This document shows, piece by piece, positions 1-12,602 of a stretch of 64,000 bases of DNA (the first letter of the stretch is position 1; every line of letters starts with the position of its first letter). The notes under the pieces are model-generated. The model saw nothing but the letters and a program-made list of their open reading frames with translations, ran no database searches and was not told the origin of the DNA. This DNA is from Halocaridina rubra (Eukaryota > Arthropoda > Malacostraca > Decapoda > Atyidae), in contig JAXCGZ010007567.1 in the NCBI GenBank assembly GCA_037179515.1, forward strand, positions 178,501 through 242,500, read 5' to 3'. The translations under genes and the position numbers were made by a program.

Positions 1-721
1 AAAGTGATATATAGTCTACTGTGACAAACCCCGTTTAGGGAAATCTGAGGCCTGATTCTGTAATTGATAATGGCTTAATACTGTTCACTATATACTTCAT
101 TGTATGTAAATTTTTTAAACTGGAAAGATGAAAGCAACTTTTTATATTATGAAGTTTTCTACCTTTTGCTGTGGCCACCCTACTGACCCTGAAGGGAAAT
201 AGAAATTCTGGAAAAATATACGAGAAATTTGTTTTCAGGTATCGTTGCAAGACATATGAAGCAGTTTATGGAAGATGTCATCTCTTTTAAAAATACAGTA
301 TTATAATTCTTAAAATGCTGAAAAATAGCAGGTGGTTGTAATAACTTGCAACATCTAAGATTTGAAGCATCATCACATTGTTAGTCTTGTCATCAGTGGT
401 TTATAGAACTAGTTTTAGTGTTCCCGCCATTTCTGTAAAGCTTTTTCTTTTAGGATTACATTAAACTTTCAAAACTTTCACACCCATGTATGTGGTATGG
501 AGTTCTCCTTGAAGTGGAATTGAACCTGTTTCCATTTCACTGATTTAAGAAATCCTTAAGAGCCTGTTAATCATTTGGCAAAAATTAACTTGGTATTGTG
601 AGCTGCATAGCATAGTCTTTCATTTCTAGAGAAGCTTGGCTCACTCCTTTATGAGTGGAAAGTTTAAAAGTATAAGTATAGGAACTATAATATTAATACT
701 TATACAGTAATGAACTTACAG
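1..721. other. No gene recognised; probable intron
   Basis: AT-rich sequence with no long open frame and no recognisable repeat. It lies directly upstream of the exon at 722-828 and ends in a usable acceptor (CTTACAG), so it is probably intron of the same gene. Confidence 0.4.
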
Positions 722-828
722 AATAAGGACGTTACCAGTGAGTATGACAGCTGCTTGGCTTTCCAGCTAAAGCATCCTAATCAACCTCCAATTGTCTTCC
801 ATGCAGACTCTCCACATTTAACTGAGAA
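722..828 (+). CDS. Internal exon, PH-domain-like protein
   Basis: An open 107-base segment bounded by an acceptor (CTTACAG) and a strong donor (GTAAGTAAT). It encodes 35 codons plus two bases, including CLAFQLKHPNQPPIVFHAD and SPHLTEK. Joined in phase to the exon at 1244 it reads on into KWILAMKEAVVLY. A beta-strand-rich stretch followed by a helix with a tryptophan near its start is the usual C-terminal end of a pleckstrin-homology domain, as in RhoGEF-type proteins. The family assignment is inference from this pattern; I do not recognise the gene. No earlier exon of it is visible in the window. Confidence 0.5.
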
Positions 829-1243
829 GTAAGTAATTTGCAATATACCACTGTAAACTTTTGAAGAAAATATGCAAACATTCTTGCAATATCTTAAAGT
901 GTTTGCCCTTAAGTGCTTAGTATGACAGAGAGAGCTTCCATCTGCATAGTAATAATGCATAAAGCCTTGTTTGAAGACAAATATGTGATTATATATTATT
1001 TTTTAGTGATGTTCGCAAATCAAAAGACTTTACAATTAATTTAAAGACTCTCACCACGATATGATTTGTTTGAAAGCTTTCATCAAAGCATTACTCAACC
1101 AATTGTAGTAGAGTTTTATGACAAGTGAAGCTTCCTTCACTAAAACAGTTTTTCTCACGTATTTTCATAAGTAATTATGCAACTCCTGATAATTTTCACC
1201 AAATATCTGGAGTAAAATGCTGGAATAATTTGTATTTTTCCAG

Positions 1244-1283
1244 GTGGATACTAGCAATGAAAGAAGCTGTGGTCCTATACTGA
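1244..1283 (+). CDS. Terminal exon, PH-domain-like protein
   Basis: It starts after the acceptor TATTTTTCCAG and completes in phase the split codon left by the exon at 722-828, giving K-WILAMKEAVVLY and then TGA at 1281-1283. The tryptophan matches the invariant one of the PH-domain C-terminal helix. An AATAAA follows 20 bases after the stop, which supports a last exon. If this is right, the PH domain ends the protein. It could also be a chance short frame, since only 13 codons are involved. Confidence 0.42.
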
Positions 1284-1302
1284 TAACTACTAGAGAAATT
1301 AA

Positions 1303-1308
1303 AATAAA
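1303..1308 (+). terminator. Poly(A) signal AATAAA
   Basis: A canonical AATAAA 20 bases after the stop of the putative terminal exon at 1244-1283. The (TA)n tract starts about 60 bases further on, so any 3' UTR is short. Confidence 0.4.
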
Positions 1309-1367
1309 TGTCCTTACCCTAACTCGAAGTGCAGCAGCATATATATCACTTGAATTTATATAAAATT

Positions 1368-1483
<116 letters not shown>

Positions 1484-1683
1484 ATTTGGTACGATCTGAA
1501 ATCAGGAGACAATGGAGTACCTTGGCACTTTCAAGTATATTTACGTACCCTACTTCAGAAGAAAATGAAGATGGAAAAACATATATTGTATAATCATAAG
1601 ACCTAAGGGACTCCATTGTTTCCTGTTTTCCTATCTTAGTCAAAATAATCATATTTACAATATTCATGCTTCTCCTGAAAGAA

Positions 1684-3334
<1,651 letters not shown>

Positions 3335-5280
3335 ATTGCAGAATTTAACAAAAGAGACAATAAAAGATGTGAATGGACAGTTGTTAAAAGGAAACGATAC
3401 GAGAAAGCGATGGGCTGAATATTTTGAGGAGTTGCTGAAGGTACAGGAGGATAGAGAGGCAGATATAGCAGCAGTAGGGGGAGTTCAAGTTCTAGTAATG
3501 GGAGAGGAGAATGAGAGAAAGATTACAAGAGCGGAGATGAAGAGGGCATTGAATGAAACAAAAGGAGGTAAAGCACCTGGAATGGATGGTGTAAGAGTAA
3601 AAATGTTGAAAGAGGGGGGTGTAACTGCATTGGAATGGTTGGTGAGTGTTTAATATATGTTTTATGTTGTCAATGGTGCCAGTGGACTGGGCAATTGCAT
3701 GTATAGTGCCACTATACAAAGGTAAGAGAGACTAAGTGTAGTAATATTAGGGGTATAAGTTTGCTGAGTGTGGTAGGATACTGATAAATAGCATTAGGGA
3801 TAAAACAGATGTTATTGCGGAAGTACAGAGTGGTTTTAGGAGTAGAGAATGTACTGATCAAAGTTTTATAGTTAGGCAGATATGTGAGAAGTATTTGGCA
3901 AAACGTAAGGATGTGTATTTTGCAATTTGGATCTGGAAAAAGTATATGACAGTTGATAGAGATGCAATGAGGAATGTTTAGAGAATACAGTATATGGAAT
4001 TGGTGATAGATTATTACGAGCAGTGAAGAGTTTATATGTGGCCAGTAAAGCTTGTGTTAGGGTGGGGCATGAAGTGAATGGTTTGCAGTGAGAGTGGTGT
4101 TGAGACAGGGATGTGTAATGTCACCGTGGCTGTTCAATTTGAATATGGATGGAGTGGTAAGAGAGGTAAATGCTCGAGTACTTGGTCACGGATTGAAGCT
4201 TGTAGATGGGAATGAAAATGAGTGGGAGTTGAATCAGTTGCTGCTTGCAGATGATACTGTGGTGGTGGCAGACTCTGAGAGTAAGCTGTGTCACTTAGTG
4301 ACAGAATTTGGAAGGGTGTGTGAGAGAAGGAAGTTACGAGTGAATGTGGGAAAGAGTAAGGTTATGAGGTGCACAAGAAACGAGGATGGTGCTAGACTGA
4401 ATGCTATGTTGAATGGAGAGGCAATTGAGGAAGTAGACCAGTTCAAATATTTAGGCTCCGTTATAGCTGCAAATGGTGGAGTGCAAGCAGATGTGCACCA
4501 CTGAGTGAATGAAGGAAGCAAAGTGTTTGGTGCATTGAAGGGGGTAATGAAGATTAGAGGGCTGGGAATGAATGTTAAGAAAATTTTGTATGAGAAAGTG
4601 GTTGTGCCAACTGTAATGTGTGGCTGAGTCATGGGATATGAAAGAAACTGAGAGACAGAAACTGAATGTGTTTGAGATGAAATGTCTGAGGAGTATGACT
4701 GGTGTATCGCGGTTGGATAGGGTTAGGAATGAAGAAGTGAGAAGGAGAATGGGTGCAAGGAGAGATTTGGCATCTAGAGTAGATATAAATGTTTTGAGAT
4801 GGTTTGGTCATGTAGAGAGGATGGATAATGAACGACTACTGAAAAAGGTAATGACATCGGAAATGGATGGGAGAAATGCCAGAGGGAGGCCTAGGTTGGG
4901 CTGGATGGATGGAGTAAGGAGGATATTGAATGATAGGAGAATGGATGTGAGGGAGGCAAGTGAGCGTGCTAGGAATAGAAATGAGTGGTGAATGCTTGTG
5001 ACACAGTTCTTATTGGCATCTGCTGTTATCATGGAGTGCCTTGTAGAGGCAACCTGTGGTAGGGGCAGTAGGGGATTTGGTAGTATGAAGCGACGTAAGT
5101 TGTGGAAAAGGGGGGAGGATGGGATGTGGCACTCCAGCAGTACTATCCAAACCCTTGGCCAAATACCGTGTCATTGTTAGAACGAAGTGTAACCACACGT
5201 TGTGTTATTTTGCTTATTCTTTATTGTTGGCTACCAGCCAAAATGGGGAAAAAGGCCAAGGTAAATATAATATAATATAA
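3335..5280 (+). mobile_element. RTE-type LINE, 5'-truncated copy
   Basis: The same family as the longer copy at 27328-30689. It begins within the segment just before the reverse transcriptase and runs to a 3' end with an AT-rich tail (TATAA repeats, 5260-5285). The GC-richer 3' UTR at 5020-5240 aligns by eye with 30420-30670. The element lies just beyond the 3' end of YIPF3, in the opposite orientation. 5' truncation is usual for target-primed reverse transcription. Confidence 0.85.
3341..4991 (+). pseudogene. Broken reverse transcriptase of the RTE LINE
   Basis: Frame pieces at 3306-3653, 4088-4504 and 4620-4991 together cover the RT. Visible parts are GKAPGMDGV (fingers), LLLADDTVVVADS (palm, where family members have FADD), FKYLGSVI, and the C-terminal RWFGHVERM and RGRPRLGW blocks. 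Stops and frameshifts separate the pieces, notably around 3650-4090 and at 4501, so no full enzyme can be made. The C-terminal block after the palm is typical of RTE-like elements in arthropod genomes. Confidence 0.82.
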
Positions 5281-5349
5281 ATATAACTTTCTTGAAAATG
5301 CAATAATTGTACAGGTAATGATTGTGAAAAGACAAATTTAAATTGGGTA

Positions 5350-5355
5350 TTTATT
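5350..5355 (-). terminator. Candidate poly(A) signal for the YIPF3 cluster
   Basis: AATAAA on the minus strand, about 210 bases beyond the YIPF3 stop and before the RTE copy that ends at 5280. It is the best candidate 3' end for the whole minus-strand cluster. Choosing it is inference from position and motif. Confidence 0.35.
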
Positions 5356-5565
5356 GTACTCCTTATTTACAGTGTTTGTTACAAATTATCAAGATTTTAC
5401 TTCACTTTTGAAATATTAAAATTTTCATACAACTACCAAGGGTCTAGCCATGTTGACGCACAGTCCAACAGAATACATTACCAGGCTACTTGTGCTGCAC
5501 ATATTTTAATCTGAATTAATACTTATTTTATCAGACACCCATTTCTAGAAGGAATATTGTCAAAC

Positions 5566-6243
5566 TTAGACGTTGAGTGTTTTCCTCATGACTGCAAAAT
5601 GCAAGTATAATAAGTGCATTAGATGTATACAAGCTAGAGTAGAACACATAAGTAGTCTCTGTCCAGGACCTGGAGTATGCGCTAACATTATGAGAGTTAG
5701 CCTGCCAGTTGTGAGGCCTCCAAATACAGTCATTAAAAAGAAGAAAATGCCATGATTCTCTTCTTGGTGTAAAAGTTCAGTTATGACAAGTACAAGACAA
5801 TGTCCTGTTAAGCTGTAACCAGTTACAGAGAGAAACTGAGAAAAAGAGAGACTAGTCTGGCAAAAATATCCCAGGAAAAAGGCTAAAATGGAAAAGCCTA
5901 ACCAATAACCAAATGTCAGTTTTGCTGTAGTTGATATCTCTGCTAATGCTGTCTGTTCAGGGCTATGGAAGCCGTACAAAAGTATAGCTGCAAGGAAAGT
6001 TACTATAATGAAAGGTCCTTTCAGGTCTGAATAAACTCGCTGAAATTCAGGGAAGAAGAAAGGAGGAGCCATAGAAGAAACAATTCTACGAGGAATACGA
6101 CTATTTGATACAGAAAAATAGGGCCTGGCATACCTGACAATATTCAATAAGTTTTGGTATAATGAGGCCCGAGTATGTCTTAGAACTTCACCTGGGTAAA
6201 TGGACTCTATAGTCACAACCGAGTAATGTTTAGGCGACATCAT
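5566..6243 (-). CDS. YIPF3: YIPF3-like Yip1-domain Golgi membrane protein
   Basis: A 225-residue open frame matching the Yip1 domain of YIPF3. A soluble part with RPYF-type sequence (residues 40-43) and YSDLKGPF (71-78) precedes five hydrophobic segments at about 77-92, 109-129, 134-157, 164-187 and 195-218. FGYWLG, GYSLTGHC, GGLTTGR and GPGQRLL are typical family blocks. YIPF3 partners YIPF4 in the early Golgi; that role is family knowledge. It is shorter than the human protein (about 350 residues) at both ends. The frame stays open upstream to about 6280, and an acceptor-like CAG lies 4 bases before the first ATG, so an upstream exon remains possible. It is the last gene of the tight minus-strand run, 151 bases after BANF1. 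Confidence 0.85.
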   Translation of the reverse strand: MMSPKHYSVVTIESIYPGEVLRHTRASLYQNLLNIVRYARPYFSVSNSRIPRRIVSSMAPPFFFPEFQRVYSDLKGPFIIVTFLAAILLYGFHSPEQTALAEISTTAKLTFGYWLGFSILAFFLGYFCQTSLSFSQFLSVTGYSLTGHCLVLVITELLHQEENHGIFFFLMTVFGGLTTGRLTLIMLAHTPGPGQRLLMCSTLACIHLMHLLYLHFAVMRKTLNV

Positions 6244-6394
6244 ATTACTGTCCTTATGTACATAAAAAATAAATTTACTTTAGATAAAAATACTGTATAT
6301 CCTGCAATTAATAGATCTTCAGCCCCTTCGTATTAATTCACCAACAGTTACAGTAATACCGTGAAACCCCCCAAATGAACACCTTTAGAACTTG

Positions 6395-6673
6395 TCACAA
6401 GAACTCACTGCACCAGTCGGCTAAACACTGGTAACATTCCGAGGCTTGATTTGAATTAGCTCCTACCAGGTCCTGCAACCATTCCACAAAGAGTTCTCGA
6501 TTTTTCTTAAGAACAAGAAACTGTCCAAGAACAACAAATGCCTTGTCAAATCCTCGATTCTCAAGCCGTCTCCCAAGAACTTCTCCAATGCCGGCCAACT
6601 CAGTTACAGGTTTTTCACCCATTGGTTCAGCAACAAATAAGGTATGCTTCTGGGATGTAGTTGTCATTGTCAT
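6395..6673 (-). CDS. BANF1: Barrier-to-autointegration factor
   Basis: A 92-residue intact frame matching BAF along its whole length (human BAF has 89). It contains [13 protein letters not shown] near the N terminus, the helix-hairpin-helix stretch [33 protein letters not shown], and a C-terminal [16 protein letters not shown] is a small dimeric protein that binds double-stranded DNA and LEM-domain proteins and helps rebuild the nuclear envelope after mitosis. A second ATG two codons in gives a length closer to other BAFs, so either start is possible. The gene has no intron here. It starts 73 bases after the COX17 stop, with no obvious promoter or acceptor in that gap. Confidence 0.93.
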   Translation of the reverse strand: MTMTTTSQKHTLFVAEPMGEKPVTELAGIGEVLGRRLENRGFDKAFVVLGQFLVLKKNRELFVEWLQDLVGANSNQASECYQCLADWCSEFL

Positions 6674-6746
6674 TCACAGTTACACAAAAAGCCCATTAAT
6701 AAATCATAATTTTCATTTACAAGCTTCATTTATAATGACAGTCACT

Positions 6747-6947
6747 TTAAATATTAAAACCCATTTCCCTCATACACTTTTTATGCGCTTCTATAAGTTC
6801 CTGGCAGTTTTCTTCACCTTTCTCCACAATACAAGCATCTCTCAACTGCTTTGTTTCAGGGCATGCACAGCATGCTTTACACTTGGGCTTTTTCTCAGCA
6901 TCTGAGGTCTTACTGCTGACTTCACTCCCTGCATTTACTTCAGGCAT
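6747..6947 (-). CDS. COX17: COX17 cytochrome c oxidase copper chaperone
   Basis: A complete 66-residue frame. It carries the copper-binding CC pair within [10 protein letters not shown] and a perfect twin CX9C arrangement, [11 protein letters not shown] and [11 protein letters not shown], which is oxidised by the MIA40 pathway in the mitochondrial intermembrane space. COX17 hands copper to SCO1 and COX11 for cytochrome c oxidase assembly. Length and C-terminal MGFNI fit the family. The start is fixed by the first ATG, 58 bases after a strong splice-acceptor-like site at 7009-7030. It is intronless here, third in the minus-strand run, with 91 bases to the NCBP2AS2-like stop and 73 to the BANF1 start. 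Confidence 0.95.
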   Translation of the reverse strand: MPEVNAGSEVSSKTSDAEKKPKCKACCACPETKQLRDACIVEKGEENCQELIEAHKKCMREMGFNI

Positions 6948-7008
6948 GATGAATTTTACAGAAAAAAGTAAATCTTAATGATAATTACCTTAAATACAAC
7001 ACTTACTG

Positions 7009-7030
7009 CTGTAAAAAAGGAGAAAGGAAA
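7009..7030 (-). promoter_or_regulatory. Strong acceptor-like site between cistrons
   Basis: On the minus strand a pyrimidine-rich stretch (CCTTTCTCCTTTTTT) runs straight into ACAGCAG, 58 bases before the COX17 ATG and 9 bases after the NCBP2AS2-like stop. It is as good as any splice acceptor in the cluster. It could serve cis splicing of a separate COX17 transcript or trans splicing of a polycistronic precursor. Function is inference. Confidence 0.45.
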
Positions 7031-7038
7031 CTCCAGAG

Positions 7039-7290
7039 TTACTGCTGCTTCTTCTGATTCCCTTGTTCTATTTCTTTGAATCCCTTCTGAACCTCATGTG
7101 TGAATCTTTCTGAGAAACGTGAAATGCGTTTCTTGGTTTCTGATTCTAAAGCTTCCTCTGCAGCAATTCTTCCCCTGTTCAATGCATAAGCTGTCAGCTG
7201 AGCAGCACGACGAATGGGATAGGACTCAGCAATTTTATCGATAACCTGCGGATTGTTTAGGATTTTGTTGAGGAGGTAACGCAGTACCAT
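7039..7290 (-). CDS. NCBP2AS2: NCBP2AS2-like microprotein
   Basis: An 83-residue intact frame starting MVLRYLLNKILNNPQVIDK, followed by the diagnostic ESYPIRRAAQLTAYAL and a charged helix ending SERFTHEVQKGFKEIEQ. This matches the conserved small protein encoded by vertebrate NCBP2AS2: an R-R-L-L type N terminus, then PIRRAAQLTA. Its molecular role is poorly known. The exon begins at 7298 after a clear acceptor (TTTTTTATTTTAG), so the ATG lies only 8 bases inside the exon. An out-of-frame ATG at 7298-7296 precedes it. The nearest upstream donor on this strand is at the MED9 stop codon (8935), which suggests both proteins share one mRNA. Confidence 0.75.
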   Translation of the reverse strand: MVLRYLLNKILNNPQVIDKIAESYPIRRAAQLTAYALNRGRIAAEEALESETKKRISRFSERFTHEVQKGFKEIEQGNQKKQQ

Positions 7291-7319
7291 GTCCACATCT
7301 AAAATAAAAAAGTGAAACT

Positions 7320-8934
7320 TCACTTAAATACCAACTGGGACAACAATGGACTTTAAAAATTCAACCCTTAAACAATACCTGCCAAACACTATAATTAAAA
7401 ATATATTCTAGAGTAGAGAATAAAAAATGTATATCTGTAGAAAGCTAAATCAATAAAACGACAAACGAATTAATTAAACGTTCCTAATGTTGAAAACACA
7501 GAAAATGTGTTAAATTATACACTGCTGAAAATGTATTTATAAAATAAAGTTCAGAATATGTAACACTAAAACTAAGAAGTTTCATACACAGAACAATCTT
7601 AACAAGCCATGATGACAATTTACAACTGCCCTCAGTAACTTATTCAGAAAACTGAGAGTAGTATATGATAAACGTGATGTACTGTTATGACAGTGCATGC
7701 GGTTACTGGCTTACGAAAGAGGTAGATTTCAGCCAATGAGATGATAATCAAACTGATTTTGAAGTTTAAAAATATGAAGTACTGTACTTAGGGTCACAGC
7801 TCTGCTATATAATGTGTTGCACAGTAAACTATACAATGTACATAATGTAAAAACCAGAAACATATAAGTAATGTAAGTTTTCTTTATTTCTTTATCTTAT
7901 GACTACAGTGCTGTAAGTAAGTGCTATCCTAGTGAGGAGTAGAGTGCTCATCCTCCCATTTCATTCTCAATTTCTCGGTATTTTCTTCTCTTTCTCCTGG
8001 AATGAGGATTAATGTATAATACCTTCATAAGGCAACTAAATGGGGTAGAGCCGGAGGATCGTATCTACCCCTTCATATATTTCATCCATGAAGAGTCAAG
8101 GCATACTACACGTAAAAAAAATCAAGATAGAATTATAGCAGTTAGGTCTCTGAAAGTGCGTGATTGTGGAACAAGTGACAACAAAATGGAGCATTGTAGC
8201 AAGTTTGCTATTAGAAAAATGGATGCGTCAGCACTAATAGAAACAAAGAAGGGGAAGGGGAAGAATGTATTTTTTGGTGAATGGGTGTACTTTGACTTGG
8301 CAACCCCCACAAGGGATAATGTAACTTTTGTACTGTAGCTAGATAGATATCTTGATTGCCTTTCATAATATAAAAAGCAATTATAATTGCTTAAGAAAAT
8401 ATTCTTGGAAGTCTGGATATCGCAAGACGAAATGTTGTAATGCAAGGACTAATTATTGTACAACGAAAGGCAGTAGACATCAACTGTTTTAATATTTAGA
8501 CATCATTAGAAATACATTTCTGGGAGAGTAATTTCGACACAGAGAGACAACTAATATCAGTAGCTGAGAGAGAGAGGAATTATGTATGTGTTAAACATTC
8601 ACACAGAGTTTTAAAATATCTGGAGTGTTGGAGATCATAAAGAAAATATTTTAGATACTGTTAAATTGCTAAAATTCATGGCGATAAGGGTATTTAGTTT
8701 TCAATATCTTCTTGGACACAATTAACTAATTAAAAAAACGGATTGCAAGATAAATTATAAAATACAGTTATAGCAAAGCTTATTCATGCTTAAGCTATGG
8801 CCTTTAAGCACTATACACAGCTAAAACAGTCACATATTTATATCTAACAAGACAATTCCTATTAGTATATTAATCTACATTTCCATAGGTATTGCAACCC
8901 ATCAACATTGCAATGTTCAATGCAATATTACTTA
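7320..8934 (-). other. Intron between MED9 stop exon and NCBP2AS2 exon
   Basis: About 1.6 kb between the donor TAG|GTAAGT (8936/8935) and the acceptor at 7299-7300. It contains an RTE LINE fragment at 7930-8340 and otherwise AT-rich unique sequence. The pairing of these two sites is predicted from motif strength, not observed. Confidence 0.5.
7930..8340 (+). mobile_element. RTE LINE 5' fragment (endonuclease start)
   Basis: The frame at 8140-8335 contains LKVRDCGTSDNK, then RKMDASALIETKKGKGK. This matches the start of the endonuclease in the RTE copy at 27500-27640 (CETKMKGKGE). The rest of the element is missing. It sits inside the predicted intron of the minus-strand cluster, in opposite orientation. 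Confidence 0.6.
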
Positions 8935-8935
8935 C

Positions 8936-9070
8936 CTACTAATGTTGAGTCTCACTTTTAGCTTTGTACTTGAATAACAATCGTTTCTTGAGCATCAACT
9001 GCTTTCGAAGAGCTTCTAGATGTTTCAGTTGTTCTTCCTTGCTGTATTCTACTCCAGGAAGTTTGCGAAC
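8936..9070 (-). CDS. MED9: MED9 C-terminal exon
   Basis: This exon begins after the acceptor TGTTTAATAG and encodes VRKLPGVEYSKEEQLKHLEA followed by LRKQLMLKKRLLFKYKAKSE and TAG at 8939-8941. The pattern (short helix, LPGV or MPGI, then S-x-E-Q-Q helix, L-R-x-Q, K-Y-K near the end) is the conserved C-terminal Med9 domain. MED9 is a middle-module subunit of the Mediator coactivator complex in the nucleus. A second in-frame TAG directly follows, and its G is the last base before a perfect donor GTAAGT. The stop is thus 3 bases from an exon end, an unusual place that means the mRNA continues by splicing into another exon downstream. Confidence 0.75.
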
Positions 9071-9116
9071 CTATTAAACAGGGATTGTACATAATTACAC
9101 AATTATTAAAAGATTT

Positions 9117-9890
9117 TTATGCTGAGTGTCTTGATGGAGAAGTATAGATAATGCAAGGAGTTGCAGTGTGTATTTGTAGTTTTAGAGAGGGTATATGACA
9201 TGATGCAGAGAGAGGAGGTATGGTATTACATGAAGAAGTCCAGAGTGCTGAGAAATACGTGAGGGTGGTGCAGGATATATATGAGAACAGTGACAGCATT
9301 TTTGTATGCAGAAGGATTGAAGGACAGGTTCATAGTGGGGGTGGGATTACTTCAAGGATCAGGTCTGAGCATTTTCTTATTGCAATGGAAATGAACAGGT
9401 TGACAGACAAAGATCAGACAGAAGTCACCGTGGACTTTCAAGTTTGTGGATAATATTGTGATCTGAGCTAGAGGTGGGGATATGCATTAGAGTGAAATGG
9501 AATAAAAGTAAGAATAAGAATGACAGAGTATATGTGTGTGAATGAGAGGGAGGTTAGTGGAGTGATAAGGTTGCAAGGCAAAAAAGTGTTGAAGATGGAT
9601 GAGCTTAAACATATGGGGTCACCTGTTCAAAGTAATGGAGAGTGTGGTAGAGAGATGAAGAAGAGTGGAGGCACAATGGCGTGGGTGGATAAGAGGGACA
9701 GAAGAGATAGTTGACAAAAAGGTACCTATAAGAGTGAAAAGTAAAGTTCACAAGATGGTACTAGGATCAGCTATGTTGTATGGTTTAGAGATTGTCCTAC
9801 TAACAAAAAGACAATAGGTAATGCTGGAGTTGGCAAAGTTGATGATAGACTTTTGCTTGAATGTGACAAGGATGGACAGGTTAAAGAATT
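9117..9890 (+). pseudogene. Decayed RTE reverse transcriptase in MED9 intron
   Basis: Scattered frames match the RT of a second RTE subfamily: GMVLHEEVQSAEKYVRVVQD (thumb side), SGGGITSRIRSEHFLIAMEM before the palm, MTEYMCVNEREVSG and MGSPVQSNGECGREMKKS. Stops and frameshifts every 100-200 bases show that it is old. It lies in the intron between the two MED9 exons. Confidence 0.65.
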
Positions 9891-10890
9891 CGGGCCATGA
9901 AATAACATAGTGGCATTCAGATAGAATGCTTCATTCCTAAGTATAGTAGATATAAGCTATAAGGGTGGATTCCTTTTAACCTTCTGTGGTGTGTAGTTAG
10001 TAGCGCCTTGACTTAGTAATTATAAGTCCTAGGTTCGAGTCCCGGTCGGGGTAAATAATGATTCATGTTTTCACATGTGTAATGTGCTTATTTGGTTTTT
10101 TCATGGCCTGAATGAGACTGGGAATTGAATTAAACGCAAAAATTAAGCCACGAGTGAGGTTGGGGAATCTGTAATATGAACATAATGGCATTCAGATAGA
10201 ATGCGTTCATTCCTAAGTATAGAAGATATAAGCTATAAGGTTGGATTCCTTTTAACCTTCTGTGGCGTGTAGTTGGTAGCGCCTTGACTTAGTAATTATA
10301 AGTCCTAGGTTCGAGTCCCGGTCGGGGTAAAAAATGATTCATGTTTTCACATATGTAATGTGCTTATTTGGTTCTTTCATGGCCCGAATGAGATTGGGAA
10401 TTGAATTAAACGCAAAAATGAAGCCACGAGTGAGGTTGGGGAATCTGTAATATGAACATAGTGGCATTCAGATAGAATGCGTTCATTCCTAAGTATAGCA
10501 GATATAAGCTATTAGGTTGGATTCCTTTTAACCTTCTGTGGTGTGTAGTTGGTAGCGCCTTGACTTAGTAATTATAAGTCCTAGGTTCGAGTCCCGGTCG
10601 GGGTAAAAAATGATTAATGTTTTCACATATGTAATGTGCTTATATGGTTATTTCATGGCCCGAATGAAATTAGGAATTGAATTAAACGCGAAAATGAAGC
10701 CACGAGTGAGGTTGGGGAATCTGTAATATGAACATAGTGGCATTCAGATAGAATGCGTTCATTCCTAAGTATAGCAGATATAAGCTATAAGGTTGGATTC
10801 CTTTTAACCTTCTGTGGAGTGTAGTTGGTAGCGCCTTGACTTAGTAATTATAAATCCTAGGTTCGAGTCCCAGTCGGGGTAAAAAAAAGA
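9890..10890 (+). repeat. Tandem array of a 276-base tRNA-derived repeat
   Basis: Three full units and one partial unit. The shared word CATTCAGATAGAATGC starts at 9914, 10189, 10465 and 10741, giving periods of 275, 276 and 276. Each unit holds a tRNA-like segment with an A-box-like TAGTTGGTAGCGCC and a B-box GGTTCGAGTCCC (for example 10032-10043), then about 190 bases of non-tRNA sequence. Such a head plus unrelated body fits a SINE, but the head-to-tail repetition is satellite-like. The last unit is cut off by the (TA)n tract at 10892. Confidence 0.85.

Positions 10891-10891
<1 letters not shown>

Positions 10892-10981
<90 letters not shown>
10892..10981. repeat. (TA)n microsatellite
   Basis: A pure TA tract of about 90 bases between the tRNA-derived array and the left end of a Tigger-like element. 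Confidence 0.95.

Positions 10982-12602
<1,621 letters not shown>

Noticed and set aside
5566..7290. The compact cluster as a retrocopy of one processed transcript
   Set aside because: All four frames are intact, a working acceptor opens the block, MED9 exons with real introns lie upstream on the same strand, and no poly(A) tract or target duplication borders it. It cannot be fully excluded without the rest of the genome.
8012..8338. Plus-strand frame of 108 residues as an independent gene
   Set aside because: Its second half matches the start of RTE endonucleases, so it is a transposon fragment.
9980..10052. True tRNA genes in the 9890-10890 array
   Set aside because: A and B boxes are present but the acceptor stem does not pair convincingly and each copy is part of a 276-base repeat, so they are tRNA-derived repeats.
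9890..10890. CRISPR-like array
   Set aside because: The whole 276-base unit repeats without unique spacers, and the genome is eukaryotic.
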